Positions 8,410 through 19,803 of a stretch of DNA of 64,000 nt are shown one piece after another. Origin of the DNA: Chalara sp. BL73 (Eukaryota > Ascomycota > Leotiomycetes > Helotiales). The notes under the pieces were generated by a model, which saw only the letters and a program-made list of their open reading frames with translations, made no database searches and was not told where the DNA came from. A program made the position numbers and the translations under genes. The stretch lies in assembly GCA_918026815.1 (NCBI GenBank), contig CAKJVC010000068.1:620001-684000 (forward strand). The letters run 5' to 3'. How positions within the stretch are numbered: position 1 is the stretch's first letter; each line of letters begins with the position of its first letter.

Positions 8410-10340
8410 ATCTGGTTCAGTCCCGAGTCACTGAATTCCCTCAGTCGTCTTCCAATGCTATCCGTTCTGTTCCGCTCACGATTTCTCAGACAGCAAAAGG
8501 TACCGCTTCGTGAAACAAGGACCACTTTTATTATTCAAATCATTGCCACTGTAACACAACAGGAACGTGAGGTGACCGAAACTGTTGAAATCATATTGTT
8601 AAACTCAGGTTGAGTGCGATGGCCTGTGCATCTAACGCCACGGGACTTTGGTTGACCTCGGCTTAGGCTGGGGCTCAACGTTTGCAATTCAATAGCCATT
8701 GAAGCCTTACCCTGAGGAGTGAAAGATCGATACTGAAGATAAGTTGGTAAGCGTGTAGATCACGTATTACCGTACATGGCGTGACACGGACTGGTTCATA
8801 TAAACTCCATTTTAGCAGTTTCCATTACAAAATGATCTAGAACCAACAGTGCTGTTTCTCGAGGAGAGTGGCGGAGCTTGGCAAGTGCAAGAATGTCAAT
8901 AGAGCCAGAGTTTTTATAGTCTCCCTCCGCTATAGATCAATTCATGTTTTGAACAGATAACCAAAATACATGTTTTTAAGCAACTGCTAGGTGTATATCA
9001 TTAAATGCACCTCTCAATCTGAGCATTGATTATAATCTTGGTTTTCCGAGGCACGACCATTGATCCGAAACGAGGGGCACGAAAGAAGTGGGGGTGACTC
9101 GGACCAAGACTTTGATTATAATCATATTGTGGAACGAACCACCCAGGGACTTGGCCTTCACAAACGGCAGCATTATGACTAATAGCCGCATAAAAAATGA
9201 AGAGATATAAGGCCAATAAGCCCCTACCATATGCATTTATAGGATCCAACCTGTTTTCGTCTTTATGTTTGTGACACCAGCTGCTTCCTCATTAATTAAT
9301 GGGACGTTTGCGTTTTTCGTTAAGCCTCGAGTGGTCTGCCCTACCTGTAACGACTGCAAGATTCAGCTTAATAACTTCCATTCCAAGCCTGATTGGAGAT
9401 CACCTCTATGGATATATCTAGAACCAGCACCTATTCGTGGAACTCCTCTTAGCAGCTTCTGGCGCAGATGGAAACCTATCGCTGCTAGTCACTTTTTTGG
9501 TGGTAATCTTTCCGTATCAAAGTCGCGGCTGATGGCAACGGCGTTGGATAAATGCTAAGATTTCTCTATCCATTCATACTTCTATGGCCAGAAACTACTC
9601 ATTCATGCAGTGGAAATTAACGTCCTATCGCAGGGCATTCTTGCACTATCATGGATTGCATCCTTGTCGAACCTTTTATCATCCATGAAGAACAAACAAG
9701 ATCTTCGATATTCGTAGTAAAGCAGACCCGACTCGCAAAGACTGACCCTTGAAGGTTCCATTCAAACAACTCAACTAAAATACGAATGGCTCTCTTTTCA
9801 TAGAATATAAATACTGGTCAGCTTCATGATTTGTTAGTCTAAGAATGAATGGAATCGGATGCAGTAGGGTCAGTACAAAAGTTATTGTTTAATGATGAAA
9901 TCCCATTTCTTAATCGTGCTTTACACCAACGCATGGCAATGCTCTACTAGTTTGACTTCTGGGTGCCGGAATTGTTAGGTTTTGCAGCTAACGATTACGG
10001 AATGATGTCTTTTCAAGCGAAACAGAAGGAAAGCCAGAAGGAAAACAGAGTATGAAATGACACCAAAAGAACAGCGGCAATAAAAGCTACCTTGAACCAC
10101 GACGCATCCAGTATATTTGAGTGAAATATGGGTGGCGAGATTAAACGAGCCATTTTAGTCCCGCAGGATATGGATACTAATGCTAATTATTAGAAAGCTA
10201 TTAGGAGATGCCGTAATAAACATGCATGGATGAGCAGTGATATTTGTGAAGCCAATGTGCTTTACAAAAGAGCGGGATCGAAATTTATTACATGACTTCG
10301 AATTTTCATTGTTGAAGTAAGATCAAACATTTCTCTCCAT
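8410..10340. other. 1.9-kb intergenic region
   Basis: Upstream DNA of the bZIP gene and 3' flank of the rhamnosidase gene. Short frames near 9001-9249 (minus) and 9265-9558 (plus) lack family resemblance and splice-consistent extensions. No RNA gene or repeat family was recognised. Confidence 0.5.
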
Positions 10341-12846
10341 CTATATCTTAGCTATCACGATATCAACACTTAAATCATTCCCTTTAATGATGATCAAGTT
10401 ATTCACGACATCAGTTTGCTCAATCTTCCATCCAGCAGGCGGACTGACCTCACACCTTGTCCCCGCCGGCACATTTACCGTTATGCAGCCTTTACGTGCC
10501 TCATTCTCGATCCTAAGCTTTACACCCAGCTTTCCCCTCACAGTCTCCAACTCTGCATCCACCGCACTCAGCGCCGCAAGAACAGGCTTAACAGCCCACC
10601 TCTTCCAACTCGCCTCCAGCGGAGCGATACCAGCCAGATATCGCGGCAACAGGAACACTGGCCATGTAGACCAGCCATGCACAAGCGATGTATCGTGACC
10701 CCAGGGCGTCCCGTCGGGCTTCATTGCTTCCCAATGTGCGCCGGAGTAATTGCCACTCGAGGAATCTGCCATCCCACCCCACACCTTTCGGATGAGGGAG
10801 AGGGCCGCGGGACCATTATTTTGGGAGAATGAAGCTTCAGCTGCGAACCCGCTAGCATAGGGACTAACAACCGGAACTCGGTCGAAGTCCGGAACGTTTA
10901 TATACGCTACGGGAAGGCCGTCGCCAGAATTATAGTCTGAAGACAGACGCGGGGCAGCTATTCCGAGGGTGGTGGCGTAGCTGTTTATATCTTGAGATAT
11001 TCCTGTTGGAGGGAGCATGTCACCCATTTTCATTATTCTAGTTTCCGAGTCCCAGAGATTACTGATTATACTATCTTTGAGCCTTGACGCTCGTATTGTG
11101 TAAGTATTGTCCTTACCTAGAGCATTCGCTAATTGTGCGAGAGACGTCAAGGCTTCATAGTATGCTAAATTAATTTTGGTCGAAGCGCCGAACACTGGGC
11201 CGCCAAGGGGAAACCAATCCACTGATATTGTCAGCATATCGCTGTATCACAAGGGACAGAACATACTTTGGAACGGTGGTGGTGCCACAACCAGTCCTCG
11301 GGCGTCAATCCAATGCTCCGCGAAGCCAATAAGCTTGTCCAACTTCTCCCAGAGACATGATACCAAATATTCGTCGCCAGTATGTAGCCAATAGTCCTTG
11401 ATCGCCACTAATAGCAATAAGGCATAGCTCAGAGAATAGAATGCATACGTTGGAGGATCATCGGAGCCTGTATGGCATGGTGCCTGAACCGGGCAAAGAT
11501 TTCCTAGGTAGCCATCTGGGGTCTGGTGGCTAGTGAGAAGCGTTAAACTCCCGGCGATAGCTTCGATGTTCAAAGTAGAGTAGTAAGTTGACCGACCCAT
11601 AACATAGAGGTCTCCGCCGAATACCGCGCGATCCCTCTTTGCGCCATCGATCGTGCACGCTAGGTTGTTAGTACCAACTTGAAAATCAGTCAGTGTTCGC
11701 TCCTTGTTACCAAGGAGGAAATCATTCTCGTAGAGGGTCCTGCCGCTCGAACTAGTGACAAGCAAGTTCCGATAGAGAGCTATGAAATGATTAGGTCCAC
11801 CAAACGCAACGGAGCCCTGATTGTTCGCAGCGCCCCCAAGCAGAGGATGGAGATTCAACTCATGAAGTTTCCCAGCGTTACTACCATTGATTCGCAGGGC
11901 CAATGATCCACCAATAGCCTCAACCTCAACGGTAATCCACTCATTCAACTGAATTTCTTCAGGTAGAGTCCAACATGCATGTGATTTGGTTGGAAATACG
12001 GTGTTAACATGCGACAAGCCCTCGAAGATGTCAATCGACCGCTTCTCGGCATCCAGGCAAAAGATGATGCCATTGGCCACCATGCGTACGCCCCAACTTG
12101 CACCACCCTGCTCAATGCGGACCTCGAACTGAACAACGACATCTTCCCAGCGAGTACCCTGTCGGCATGGAGCCCAGTGCTGACCGAAGACCCTCGTGCC
12201 CTCCCTGGTCACTTCCCATACTTCTGGAGTCTCCTTTGCTGTCAATGTGCACATCTCCACTGTCCTCACCCCTTCGCTATAGATCTTATTTAGCAGCGGA
12301 TCGGAGCAGCTGAAACTGCATTTCACTGATACGCTTTTACGGGAAGGACGCAGACCAATAGCAGAAAAAGTGATCGAGGCATTTGGAGACTTTAGAATGA
12401 TCTTCTGGAATCGCTGAGATTGCTGGGTATAACGGGAGAGTAAAGTGATTGGCGCTTGCGTAGCTTTGAAGCTATGGTTCTCGCGGCGATATGTATTCAT
12501 CGCATTTGAGAATAAAAAGAATGGACCGTCGCCTATAGATGTTAATAATTGAAGTACTTGGACTTGGAATTTACGCACCATTTTCATGATGCACGCCATC
12601 TTCCCCTTCACTGTATACCACATCAAATTCGATCAGATCCCCATCAGCTCTCGCGCTCAAAATGCGAAATTCAGGTAACCCTCCCTCGCATCTGCCATAA
12701 TCTAAGACTATTGCTGAAGGTGATTTGTGATTTGTTAATATCGTGAGGTCCGCTAGAGGCTCAAAGGCGCCGCGCTTTGCTTCATGTTGAACAGAAAACG
12801 GGAGAACTAGATCACCAACGAAGGTAGACTCTGACCAAGAACCCAT
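10341..12846 (-). CDS. GH78-type alpha-L-rhamnosidase, probably intracellular
   Basis: Three exons on the minus strand: 12846-12579, 12532-11267 and 11221-10341, totalling 804 aa, with GT-AG introns 12578-12533 (46 bp) and 11266-11222 (45 bp). The N-terminal region (~1-210) is beta-rich. A jelly-roll, laminin-G-like insert follows at about 213-358 (WEDVVVQFEVRIEQGGASWG through EWITVEVEAIGG). The six-hairpin catalytic barrel begins at about 385 with DGAKRDRAVFGGDL, the characteristic GH78 motif, and runs through PPFQMDWFPLGGPVFGAS at the second splice junction to GHDTSLVHGWSTWP. A C-terminal beta domain ends the protein. GH78 enzymes release terminal L-rhamnose from rutin, quercitrin or pectic glycosides. 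There is no signal peptide, suggesting cytosolic action after import. It is divergently paired with the C2H2 regulator. Confidence 0.87.
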
Positions 12847-13304
12847 GGTGGAACACTTTGAAAATTCGAAGAATTCTCATTTTGGGACCAGTTATGCTTA
12901 GGTCCTTACTTAGGTAAGGTTTCCTGTATCAAATCCCTTTGGAAGTTAATGCACTAGGCCAGAGGCTGGCGTTCAGCTTCAAATGTCCACTACAATTATT
13001 GCATGTTTTCAATACTCTCCACATGTCCGCCAGATTACGGAGCTCCAAATAACCCTGCTGACAACTTCTGTTTTATGTTGTGGTGAGTGCGGAATAATGA
13101 TATGTCTTTGGGGGTAGATCTCGGACACCATACAGGTACCTAACTACGTAGAGACGCACTAATGGTAAGCTTGACATCTTGGCGCGGACACATTCCGTTT
13201 GCCCGTCTCCTCATTTTGTCTTTCCACTTTCCACTTTCCACTTTCATTCCACACGTCTCCCTTTCGTTCTGTGTCCACAATGAGACTCATACAATTGCAG
13301 TATC
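12847..13304. promoter_or_regulatory. Bidirectional promoter between rhamnosidase and C2H2 regulator
   Basis: A 458-bp spacer between divergent start codons at 12846 (minus) and 13305 (plus). It contains pyrimidine-rich TTTCCACTTTCCAC repeats just upstream of the regulator start (about 13220-13245), typical of fungal promoters. Shared control of the two genes is an inference from geometry. Confidence 0.6.
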
Positions 13305-16300
13305 ATGGCTCCAGTAGAGAACTCTCCGATTCCATCAGCGCCGTCGAATCAGAGCAATGTAACAGTATCGTCGTTCCCATGCACCCAATGTGATAAAGCC
13401 TTCAACCGGCGGGAAAATCTCTCAAGGCACCTGAAAACTCGTAAGTAGCCTAAAGCAGACAGGAACCTCTGAACTACAAGCACTGTTTAATTGTCTCCGA
13501 GCCTCTTGAAAATCGGAACACAGAAGACCAAATACACTGCAATAAAGCTTGAGACTGTTTCTTTCCATGACACCTGAACTCTCAGAGTGTTGTGCAGCTC
13601 AAAACTTGAATGTACCGCATTAGTGCTATATATCAGAGCCGGGCTCTTCGATAGACTATGTCAATTACTTTCAAACATACTGACCATGACGTGTTCAAGA
13701 TCAGACCACCAAAACGCATCAATGCTTAATTTGTGGCAAGGAATTTACACGAAGTGATTTGTGCAAAAGACATGAAGGCATTCATAAAGCATCACCAGCT
13801 CAGATTCAGGGTTAGTCGGCCACCCAGAGACTTTTTTTTATTCCGGAAGTTCCAGAGTGGGCAACACCTAGACGATTGTGATATCGCACAAATGTCGATA
13901 CATTAAAATTTGTCTAGGATAACAATTTGGACTTAGGTATTAACTTAGGTACACCGTTATGCTAACTCAATGCTCCTGCTACAGGTCAAAATCAGGCCAG
14001 GAAAGAGGATACCGGTCGAAAGCGGAAACGTGGATCAGTGATCGCCCAGTCACCCTCGGAAGACTCAACGTCTCGGTCTGAGCACCCATCTGTAAACCCG
14101 GAGGCGCCATATTTCATTTCTGGAATCGACCTTCCTGGAGGTGCCACTTCTGGAGTCGATACACTATGGCGACATGTCGCAGATATACCATTAGACTTCT
14201 CTTCGTTGAACTCTCCAAGCGGTTCTGGGTTAGATGCAGGCAAGTCAATCCTTGAACTCCAAGAAAATACACTTGTTTGAATATTTCATTAGCTATATAC
14301 AAACTTTTGAAGACGAGTGGCGTACTCTGAAAGCCTCCAACCTTATTGTAAACATATCTCTTGGACAAAACTGGGTACATTCAAATAGGCGATACCTTTT
14401 AAAGCATCGAAGTCCCCTATATTTGTTTCATCGTTTATTGAGCATGAAATAGTCGTGTTCAATCTGGCTCCCTTGAATGCAAGTCGCATTATGAGGCATC
14501 TGCATTGATCATGAAATCGCTGACTTCGAGGCTGTAATGAATAGTTAGCTCTGAATGGTTCCCTGGCGAATTCTATGCTGCGTTACAAGAGACCGACAAC
14601 GGTTGGGACCACATTGGAGGACTTCCTACTATGGCCCTACCAGAGCCTCACATTAATATAGCTGGCTTTGAAGATCCTGCTCAAGCTTCAGTGTATCTTG
14701 ACAGCCGTCTTACGAATTTTGCGACTCAAGGAGCCGAGCATTCTCAGCAGGATCAGAACCATGACACATCAGGTATATCCAGGCTAAGCCGAGTATCATC
14801 TCCACCAAACGACGCATCCGAGGAGGATAAGTGGCCATTCGCCTGGAATCCCCGCTCACGGCCATTGTTGAGCTGCAACCCGATCATCTGGCCTGACGAC
14901 CATCCACTTCTGAAGTCACACAATCTGAAGTATGATATGTCTGCTTCGACATATGAAAAGGTATGTGAGATTCGCAGAGCAAAGCCCGTTGTCCTCGGGG
15001 TTTCATGGCCCTTAGACACTGTCTCTTCAAGAGGTCACCAATACAAGGAAATTAACTCCGATGATTCCATGCCTAGGTAATGAGGTGTGTGACCTCGATC
15101 AACAACTTCCATTACTCCTCTGATCAGAGAGTACAAATTTCTATGCCCACATTGTCCGTTTCAAATGTGTTTGTGGGTCTGTTCTTCGAATACTTCCTTC
15201 CACAGATGCCGGTTATTCACCTGCCAACAGTGAATGTTGATAAGGACCTTCCACCATCTCTTTTAGCTGCAATGATTGTTATTGGAGCTATCTACAGTAG
15301 AGAGAAGCACACAAGACGATTTGCGATTCTCCTGCTTGATCTTACGAGGAGAAGCTTACTTTCAAGCATCGAGCTAAATAATAGTCTCATTAGAGAACCA
15401 ATGATTATCTACGCACTATGTTTGGTATGTTATACTGGACTCTGGTGCGGAAATAAGCGTTCTTTCGAACTGGCTGAGGCTATAAGAGGCTTCGTGGTGA
15501 GCTTTTGTCGGCGTAAGGGCTTTGGAAACATATTCCATGGAGGGGCCACGGGTAATCCAGAGCCGCCTGATACAGAAACTGGATGGAGAAAGTGGGCTTC
15601 AGAAGAGTCTTTGAAGCGGCTATCCTGGGTTGTATACACCCTCGATTATCAATTCCCCAGTCTGCTCAACCTTCCCGCCACAATCTCTCTCGGTGAGCTA
15701 TCTTACCAGGAGTGCCCATGTGATGAAGAATTTTGGGTCGCTCCAAATGCGCGGCATTGGAAGCGCCTACTCGGATCAGCCTCAGTTCCTCCCTCAAAAT
15801 GGTTTGCAGCCGCTTTAGGGCCATTCATAGTGCCTCATGTTGGAAACGGCAGCACTACACAATCAATTTCTGGAGCTGAAGACCCTCCAGTACTGAATCT
15901 CAATCCATGGAGCCGCTTTCTCGTCCTTTTGGCCATTCATGCACAAATTTACAATTTCTCCCAGGAAATGACTTTGATAAGCAGGATTTGTGGAGATGAG
16001 AATTCTGGATATTCTTATGCTGCTAATTATAGAATCAGTGCTGCTGAAAATGAATCTGTTGCGGAGGAGATACGGATTACGCTGGGAGGTTCTGCAGAAA
16101 CCTCTGAATGGACTGTATGGCATGTACTTGCCAATACAAAGCATCAACTTTTATGTAATGGTCTTAGTACTACTATCTAGAAATTAATTTGCTGACATAT
16201 GTAGCCGCACTTACGTCGTGGGCAAGTACCTATGGTCAAATACCTCAGGGTCATCCACAAGAATCCGCAACATCAGTATTCTTCCATTCCTGTTCGAAAC

Positions 16301-16848
16301 CATTACATCAATTAGGTCTGATCCTCCTTGACGCTCCATTAACACAACTTCAAGATGCCATTGGCAAAGCGGGCCCATCTCATATACCAGAAGCAATGCG
16401 TAATCTTTCTCTTTGGGCCAACACATCTCAGCAGCTGCGCCAATCTACGGTCATTTCCTTTGAGACGATCACATCTATGGCGCCGGTAAACAATCACGTC
16501 TTGAGCCAACAACTATCAAATATGGGGCCTTGGAGCATTATCCCATGCTTTATCAGTCACGTAGTGCTATGGGCTTTCGTTCAGGTAGCTGGTAGTATGC
16601 AGAGGCAGCAGTTGATAGAACGCATACAACATGATAAAAGGCATCTCGATGGACCATTTTCGGCTGTTCTCCATCGAGCGCTGAATACTGCAACTTCTGC
16701 TGAGAGAGGGCTGCCTGAAGTCAACTTAGGTCAAAATGGGGGCCAGAAGGTGATTTTTAGAAGTGCGGCAGATGTATTAACTCGGATGGGAACGTGGGGC
16801 TGCTCCTTGAACCTCGCATTGCTTTTATACGAGAGGTCAAAGCTGTGA
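13305..16848 (+). CDS. C2H2 zinc-finger / fungal_trans-domain transcription factor
   Basis: Six exons: 13305-13440, 13700-13810, 13985-14239, 14545-14960, 15077-16154 and 16205-16848, giving 879 aa. Introns are 259, 174, 305, 116 and 50 bp; the third looks like a GC-AG intron (AG|GCAAGT donor). Two tandem C2H2 fingers lie at the N-terminus: C26-C29-H42-H46 and C54-C57-H70-H74. Intron 1 splits the codon for H46. A basic GRKRKRG follows as a likely nuclear signal. The middle and C-terminal region is a fungal-specific transcription factor domain (FVGLFFEYFLPQMPVIHLPT, then IYALCLVCYTGLWCGNKRSF). The third intron boundary is the least certain part. Genomic position, divergent from the rhamnosidase and next to the bicupin, suggests a pathway-specific regulator. 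Confidence 0.82.
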
Positions 16849-17182
16849 ATCCGACTACCAACCGACACCAAGACCCTTAGCATAAGCGTAAGGCCTCCAT
16901 ATGTTTTATAAACTTGTCGAATTGCAAGGACGGTTAAATGCGGGACGAGCACTCGTCTATCGTTATACAATGTTAGTTTTCGACAAAATCTGCCTATTGA
17001 ATGGGAGAATCAGCGGCTGGTTCAAAGTTGCAAGTAGTTTCGACACATTTCAACATACATTCATACACCAGAATTTTCGATATGCCTTCTTCACGGAAAG
17101 AAATTTTCGTGTTGCCTTATAGGTAATATTTTTCTCCTTGTGATGGTTCATTTGGTTCGAGAATTTTAATTTCTATGTAGGG
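16849..17182. other. Convergent spacer
   Basis: About 330 bp of 3' flanking DNA between the C2H2 regulator and the bicupin gene. No coding or RNA signal was seen. Confidence 0.5.
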
Positions 17183-18134
17183 TTAGGCAGCCACAGTGAA
17201 CTTCAAATTCATCTTCCACCCCGTCCCCGAAGGCACAAATACCGTCTCCCCTGGCAGAATCCTAGATTCTTCGCCAGAAATTGCCACAGCCACCACGCCC
17301 TCGACAACTTGTATGGCGTGATGCGTCTCGCTAAAGCTCAAACTCTTATTCAAGCCGTTGCTCGCATAATTCACAGAACTCTCCCAAGAATAGATTGAGA
17401 ATCTTCCGTCAGTTTCTTTCCTTGTCGCGAGTGGCTTGATCACCGTTCCGCCTAATTGCCACCTCGGACCAGTGTCCGCTTTCAGGAAGTACCCGCCACG
17501 CTCACACCTTCCCGGAAGTGTATTTTCGATGCCGATCCAGGGTTGCGGATCGAAGGTTTGCTTTTCACGCACGGGAATCATGTCGAACTTCTCGGTGGCA
17601 GCGACGAGTCTAGGGATCAGTACTTCGAATGGATTCCGCCGGTCGTGGGTTGGAAAGAGTGGTCCAGAGAAGGGTTCTCCAATGAAGCGGAAGAATTCTT
17701 CCCAGCCGCCAGGAATGATGAGCCCGATGAACTCAGTGTGTGCACTGGCGATTTGGTATTGATGAATCGTTCCCTGAGCTTATCAGAACGACTCTCAGGG
17801 AGAAGCTGCGCGAGATGAAGCTTACCGGAGGTACACTCGCAAAGTCTCCAGGCTCAAGTGTTCTTGCACTGTCGTCCGCCCAAATGTTAAGTCTGCCTTT
17901 CAAGCATAAGAATACATCGTGTGCTTCTTTATGATAGTGAAATCCGATAGGCTTGTCGAAAGTTCCTCCTGTGCCAACAACTGCAAATGCATTATTTGTC
18001 TCTTTTCCCGTCACCAAAAGACGCATCACACTATTCGAAGTTGGTATCGTCCATAGTTCACCCTCAAAACATTTCAAGACGTAGGGCTCTGAGCTTTGTC
18101 CTGGTGGTGTAGAAAGTGGTTTTAGAGATGTCAT
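17183..18134 (-). CDS. Quercetinase-like bicupin (flavonol 2,3-dioxygenase family)
   Basis: Two exons on the minus strand, 18134-17826 and 17773-17183 (intron 17825-17774, 52 bp), encode 299 aa. The ATG at 18134 is the first in frame. The N-terminal cupin carries FHYHKEAHDVFLCLKGRL and LEPGDFASVPPGTIHQYQ, giving the H-x-H pair and the distal His expected of metal ligands. At the usual Glu position the residue appears to be Asp. The second cupin (ETHHAIQVVEG through ILPGETVFVPSGTGW) lacks a full H-x-H motif and is probably structural. Fungal quercetin 2,3-dioxygenases open the flavonol C-ring, releasing CO and a depside. No signal peptide is present, so an intracellular enzyme is likely. The gene is divergently paired with an alpha/beta hydrolase. 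The exact substrate is inferred. Confidence 0.8.
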
Positions 18135-18550
18135 TACGTGTATCTTTAGTAAATTCAAGTCTTAAAAGGTGAAAGGAGACAAGATGTGGCCGAGGAAGGA
18201 AAGCACAGAGGAAGAGAATCTTTCTTGTCATGGATAAGAAGGGTTGCAATTGAGGGGGAACGCGTCACTCGCGTTTCCCCAGCTCAAGGGTCCTGCAATG
18301 TATTGTCCTCAATGTCCACTTTGTATCACCCATCGGCTTTCGCGTATCGTTATGCCGAGCACCAAGGGGCAAAAAGGGCTAGCTCCAGCAAGTTCGGGTA
18401 TTACAACGGTAGATGCACATCTCCAGTCACTGGATGAACGGGTACCGAGGCTTATTAACCGTTCATCCTACCGACCCTACAACACGCTGACACTAACTTC
18501 AACGTCTTCAAGAGATTGAAGGAGCTTCGCTCAATTTGATTCCAGTCATC
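18135..18550. promoter_or_regulatory. Bidirectional promoter between bicupin and alpha/beta hydrolase
   Basis: A 416-bp spacer between divergent ATGs at 18134 (minus) and 18551 (plus). The arrangement favours co-expression of the two enzymes. A CCAAGGGGCAAAAAGGG stretch near 18362 contains STRE-like AGGGG cores; functional significance is untested. Confidence 0.55.
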
Positions 18551-19549
18551 ATGAACCAGCTCGCAACTCTCCCCCACAAAGCTAACCCAGATGTTCTGAA
18601 AAGCACAGTCGGCATCGTTGCGCCACTCCTCATCGCCAACTCAGATGCCATAACCTCCATTCCCCGTACCACGCACAGGTATGGAAGCCATTCACGCCAA
18701 CAGCTAGATCTGTATATCCCTACCGACATCTCTTCAGCATCTCCAATCCTAGTGTTTCTCTATGGCGGCGGCCTCATCCGTGGTGACAAGACGGTTCCAT
18801 TCTTCCCAGGTGGCATCGTGTACCACAATCTCGGGACTTTCTTTGCACGTCAAGGCTTCACTACCATCGTTGCAGACTACAGACGCGTGAATGATTCTAC
18901 ACTAGGCACCGGTGAAGATGCTGTCTTTCCCTCTGGTGGCGAGGATATCGCTGCTCTAATCACGTGGTTAGAATCTTATCTCAAAGGTAGTAGCGGAGCA
19001 AAACGAGATCTCTTCATCATGGGTAACTCGGCAGGTGGCGTGCATCTCTGTACATTCCTTCTAGATGAGCGATTCAGGTCGCAGCGATTGAGCATTGCCG
19101 GCAACGCTGGTTTGAAATTCAAAGGCGCAGTGCTACTCTCGGTCCCCCTCGACTTCGAGGAGAGCGTGGGACGCGACGAAGTTCTACAGGCCTACTACCC
19201 TGTCTCTCTGTCTACCACATCCTCTAGAGGGAAGTCTTCACACAATGAATTCTGTGGTGTCGGCCTTCTCCGCCGTCTAGCCACTACCTCACCTACAGCC
19301 CCATCCACTCTCGGAATACCGGAAACATTAATCGTACTTGGAGAATTCGATCCCTCCGATGAGATAGTGAATCCGAATAAACGATTTATTGCGGCATGGA
19401 AGACTGTGTTTACCGGGCAGGAACCGGAGGTAAAGTGGATAGATGGGCATAATCACTTTTCGCCCCCAATTACGTTGATGAGCGGCGATAAGAAGGCGGA
19501 AAGTTGGGGAGTTGAGGTTGCGGATTGGTTGCGAAAGTTGAGCGGTTAA
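18551..19549 (+). CDS. Alpha/beta hydrolase, esterase/lipase fold-3 type
   Basis: Intronless 332-aa protein; the ATG at 18551 is the first in the frame. The oxyanion-hole loop is ILVFLYGGGLIRGD, and the nucleophile elbow is FIMGNSAGG, giving G-x-S-x-G with the catalytic serine. Late acidic (GEFDPSDEI) and histidine (DGHNHFSPP) motifs complete the triad. No signal peptide is seen. HSL-like or carboxylesterase-like enzymes cleave carboxylic esters. Divergence from the quercetinase-like gene makes depside (2-protocatechuoyl-phloroglucinol-carboxylate) hydrolysis a natural hypothesis, but this is inference only; a general carboxylesterase or lactonase is the alternative. Family assignment is confident. 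Confidence 0.85.
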   Translation: MNQLATLPHKANPDVLKSTVGIVAPLLIANSDAITSIPRTTHRYGSHSRQQLDLYIPTDISSASPILVFLYGGGLIRGDKTVPFFPGGIVYHNLGTFFARQGFTTIVADYRRVNDSTLGTGEDAVFPSGGEDIAALITWLESYLKGSSGAKRDLFIMGNSAGGVHLCTFLLDERFRSQRLSIAGNAGLKFKGAVLLSVPLDFEESVGRDEVLQAYYPVSLSTTSSRGKSSHNEFCGVGLLRRLATTSPTAPSTLGIPETLIVLGEFDPSDEIVNPNKRFIAAWKTVFTGQEPEVKWIDGHNHFSPPITLMSGDKKAESWGVEVADWLRKLSG

Positions 19550-19803
19550 GTGAGAAAGCATAGAAATGAAGCAAACCGGCCAAAAACTAGCTATGCATTT
19601 ATTTATCAGAGCAAACGTATCATGACTTGTGGAATATTGAGTTGGGCTTATGAGAAGATCGAATTTTTATCACGCACATAGATGAGAATTCAAGTGAATT
19701 ATTATATATCATAGAACATTGATTTGACGTAAGAGCTGTGACTTTATGACTCTTCTCGCACTCATCAATGACATGTGACAATATGTATACACGTAAATAC
19801 TAC

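Noticed and set aside
9001..9558. Small frames on both strands between bZIP and rhamnosidase genes
   Set aside because: No family resemblance, no splice-consistent extension, and the minus frame lacks a proper ATG start.
10387..10832. Plus-strand frames over the rhamnosidase 3' exon
   Set aside because: Antisense shadows; the minus strand carries conserved GH78 sequence.
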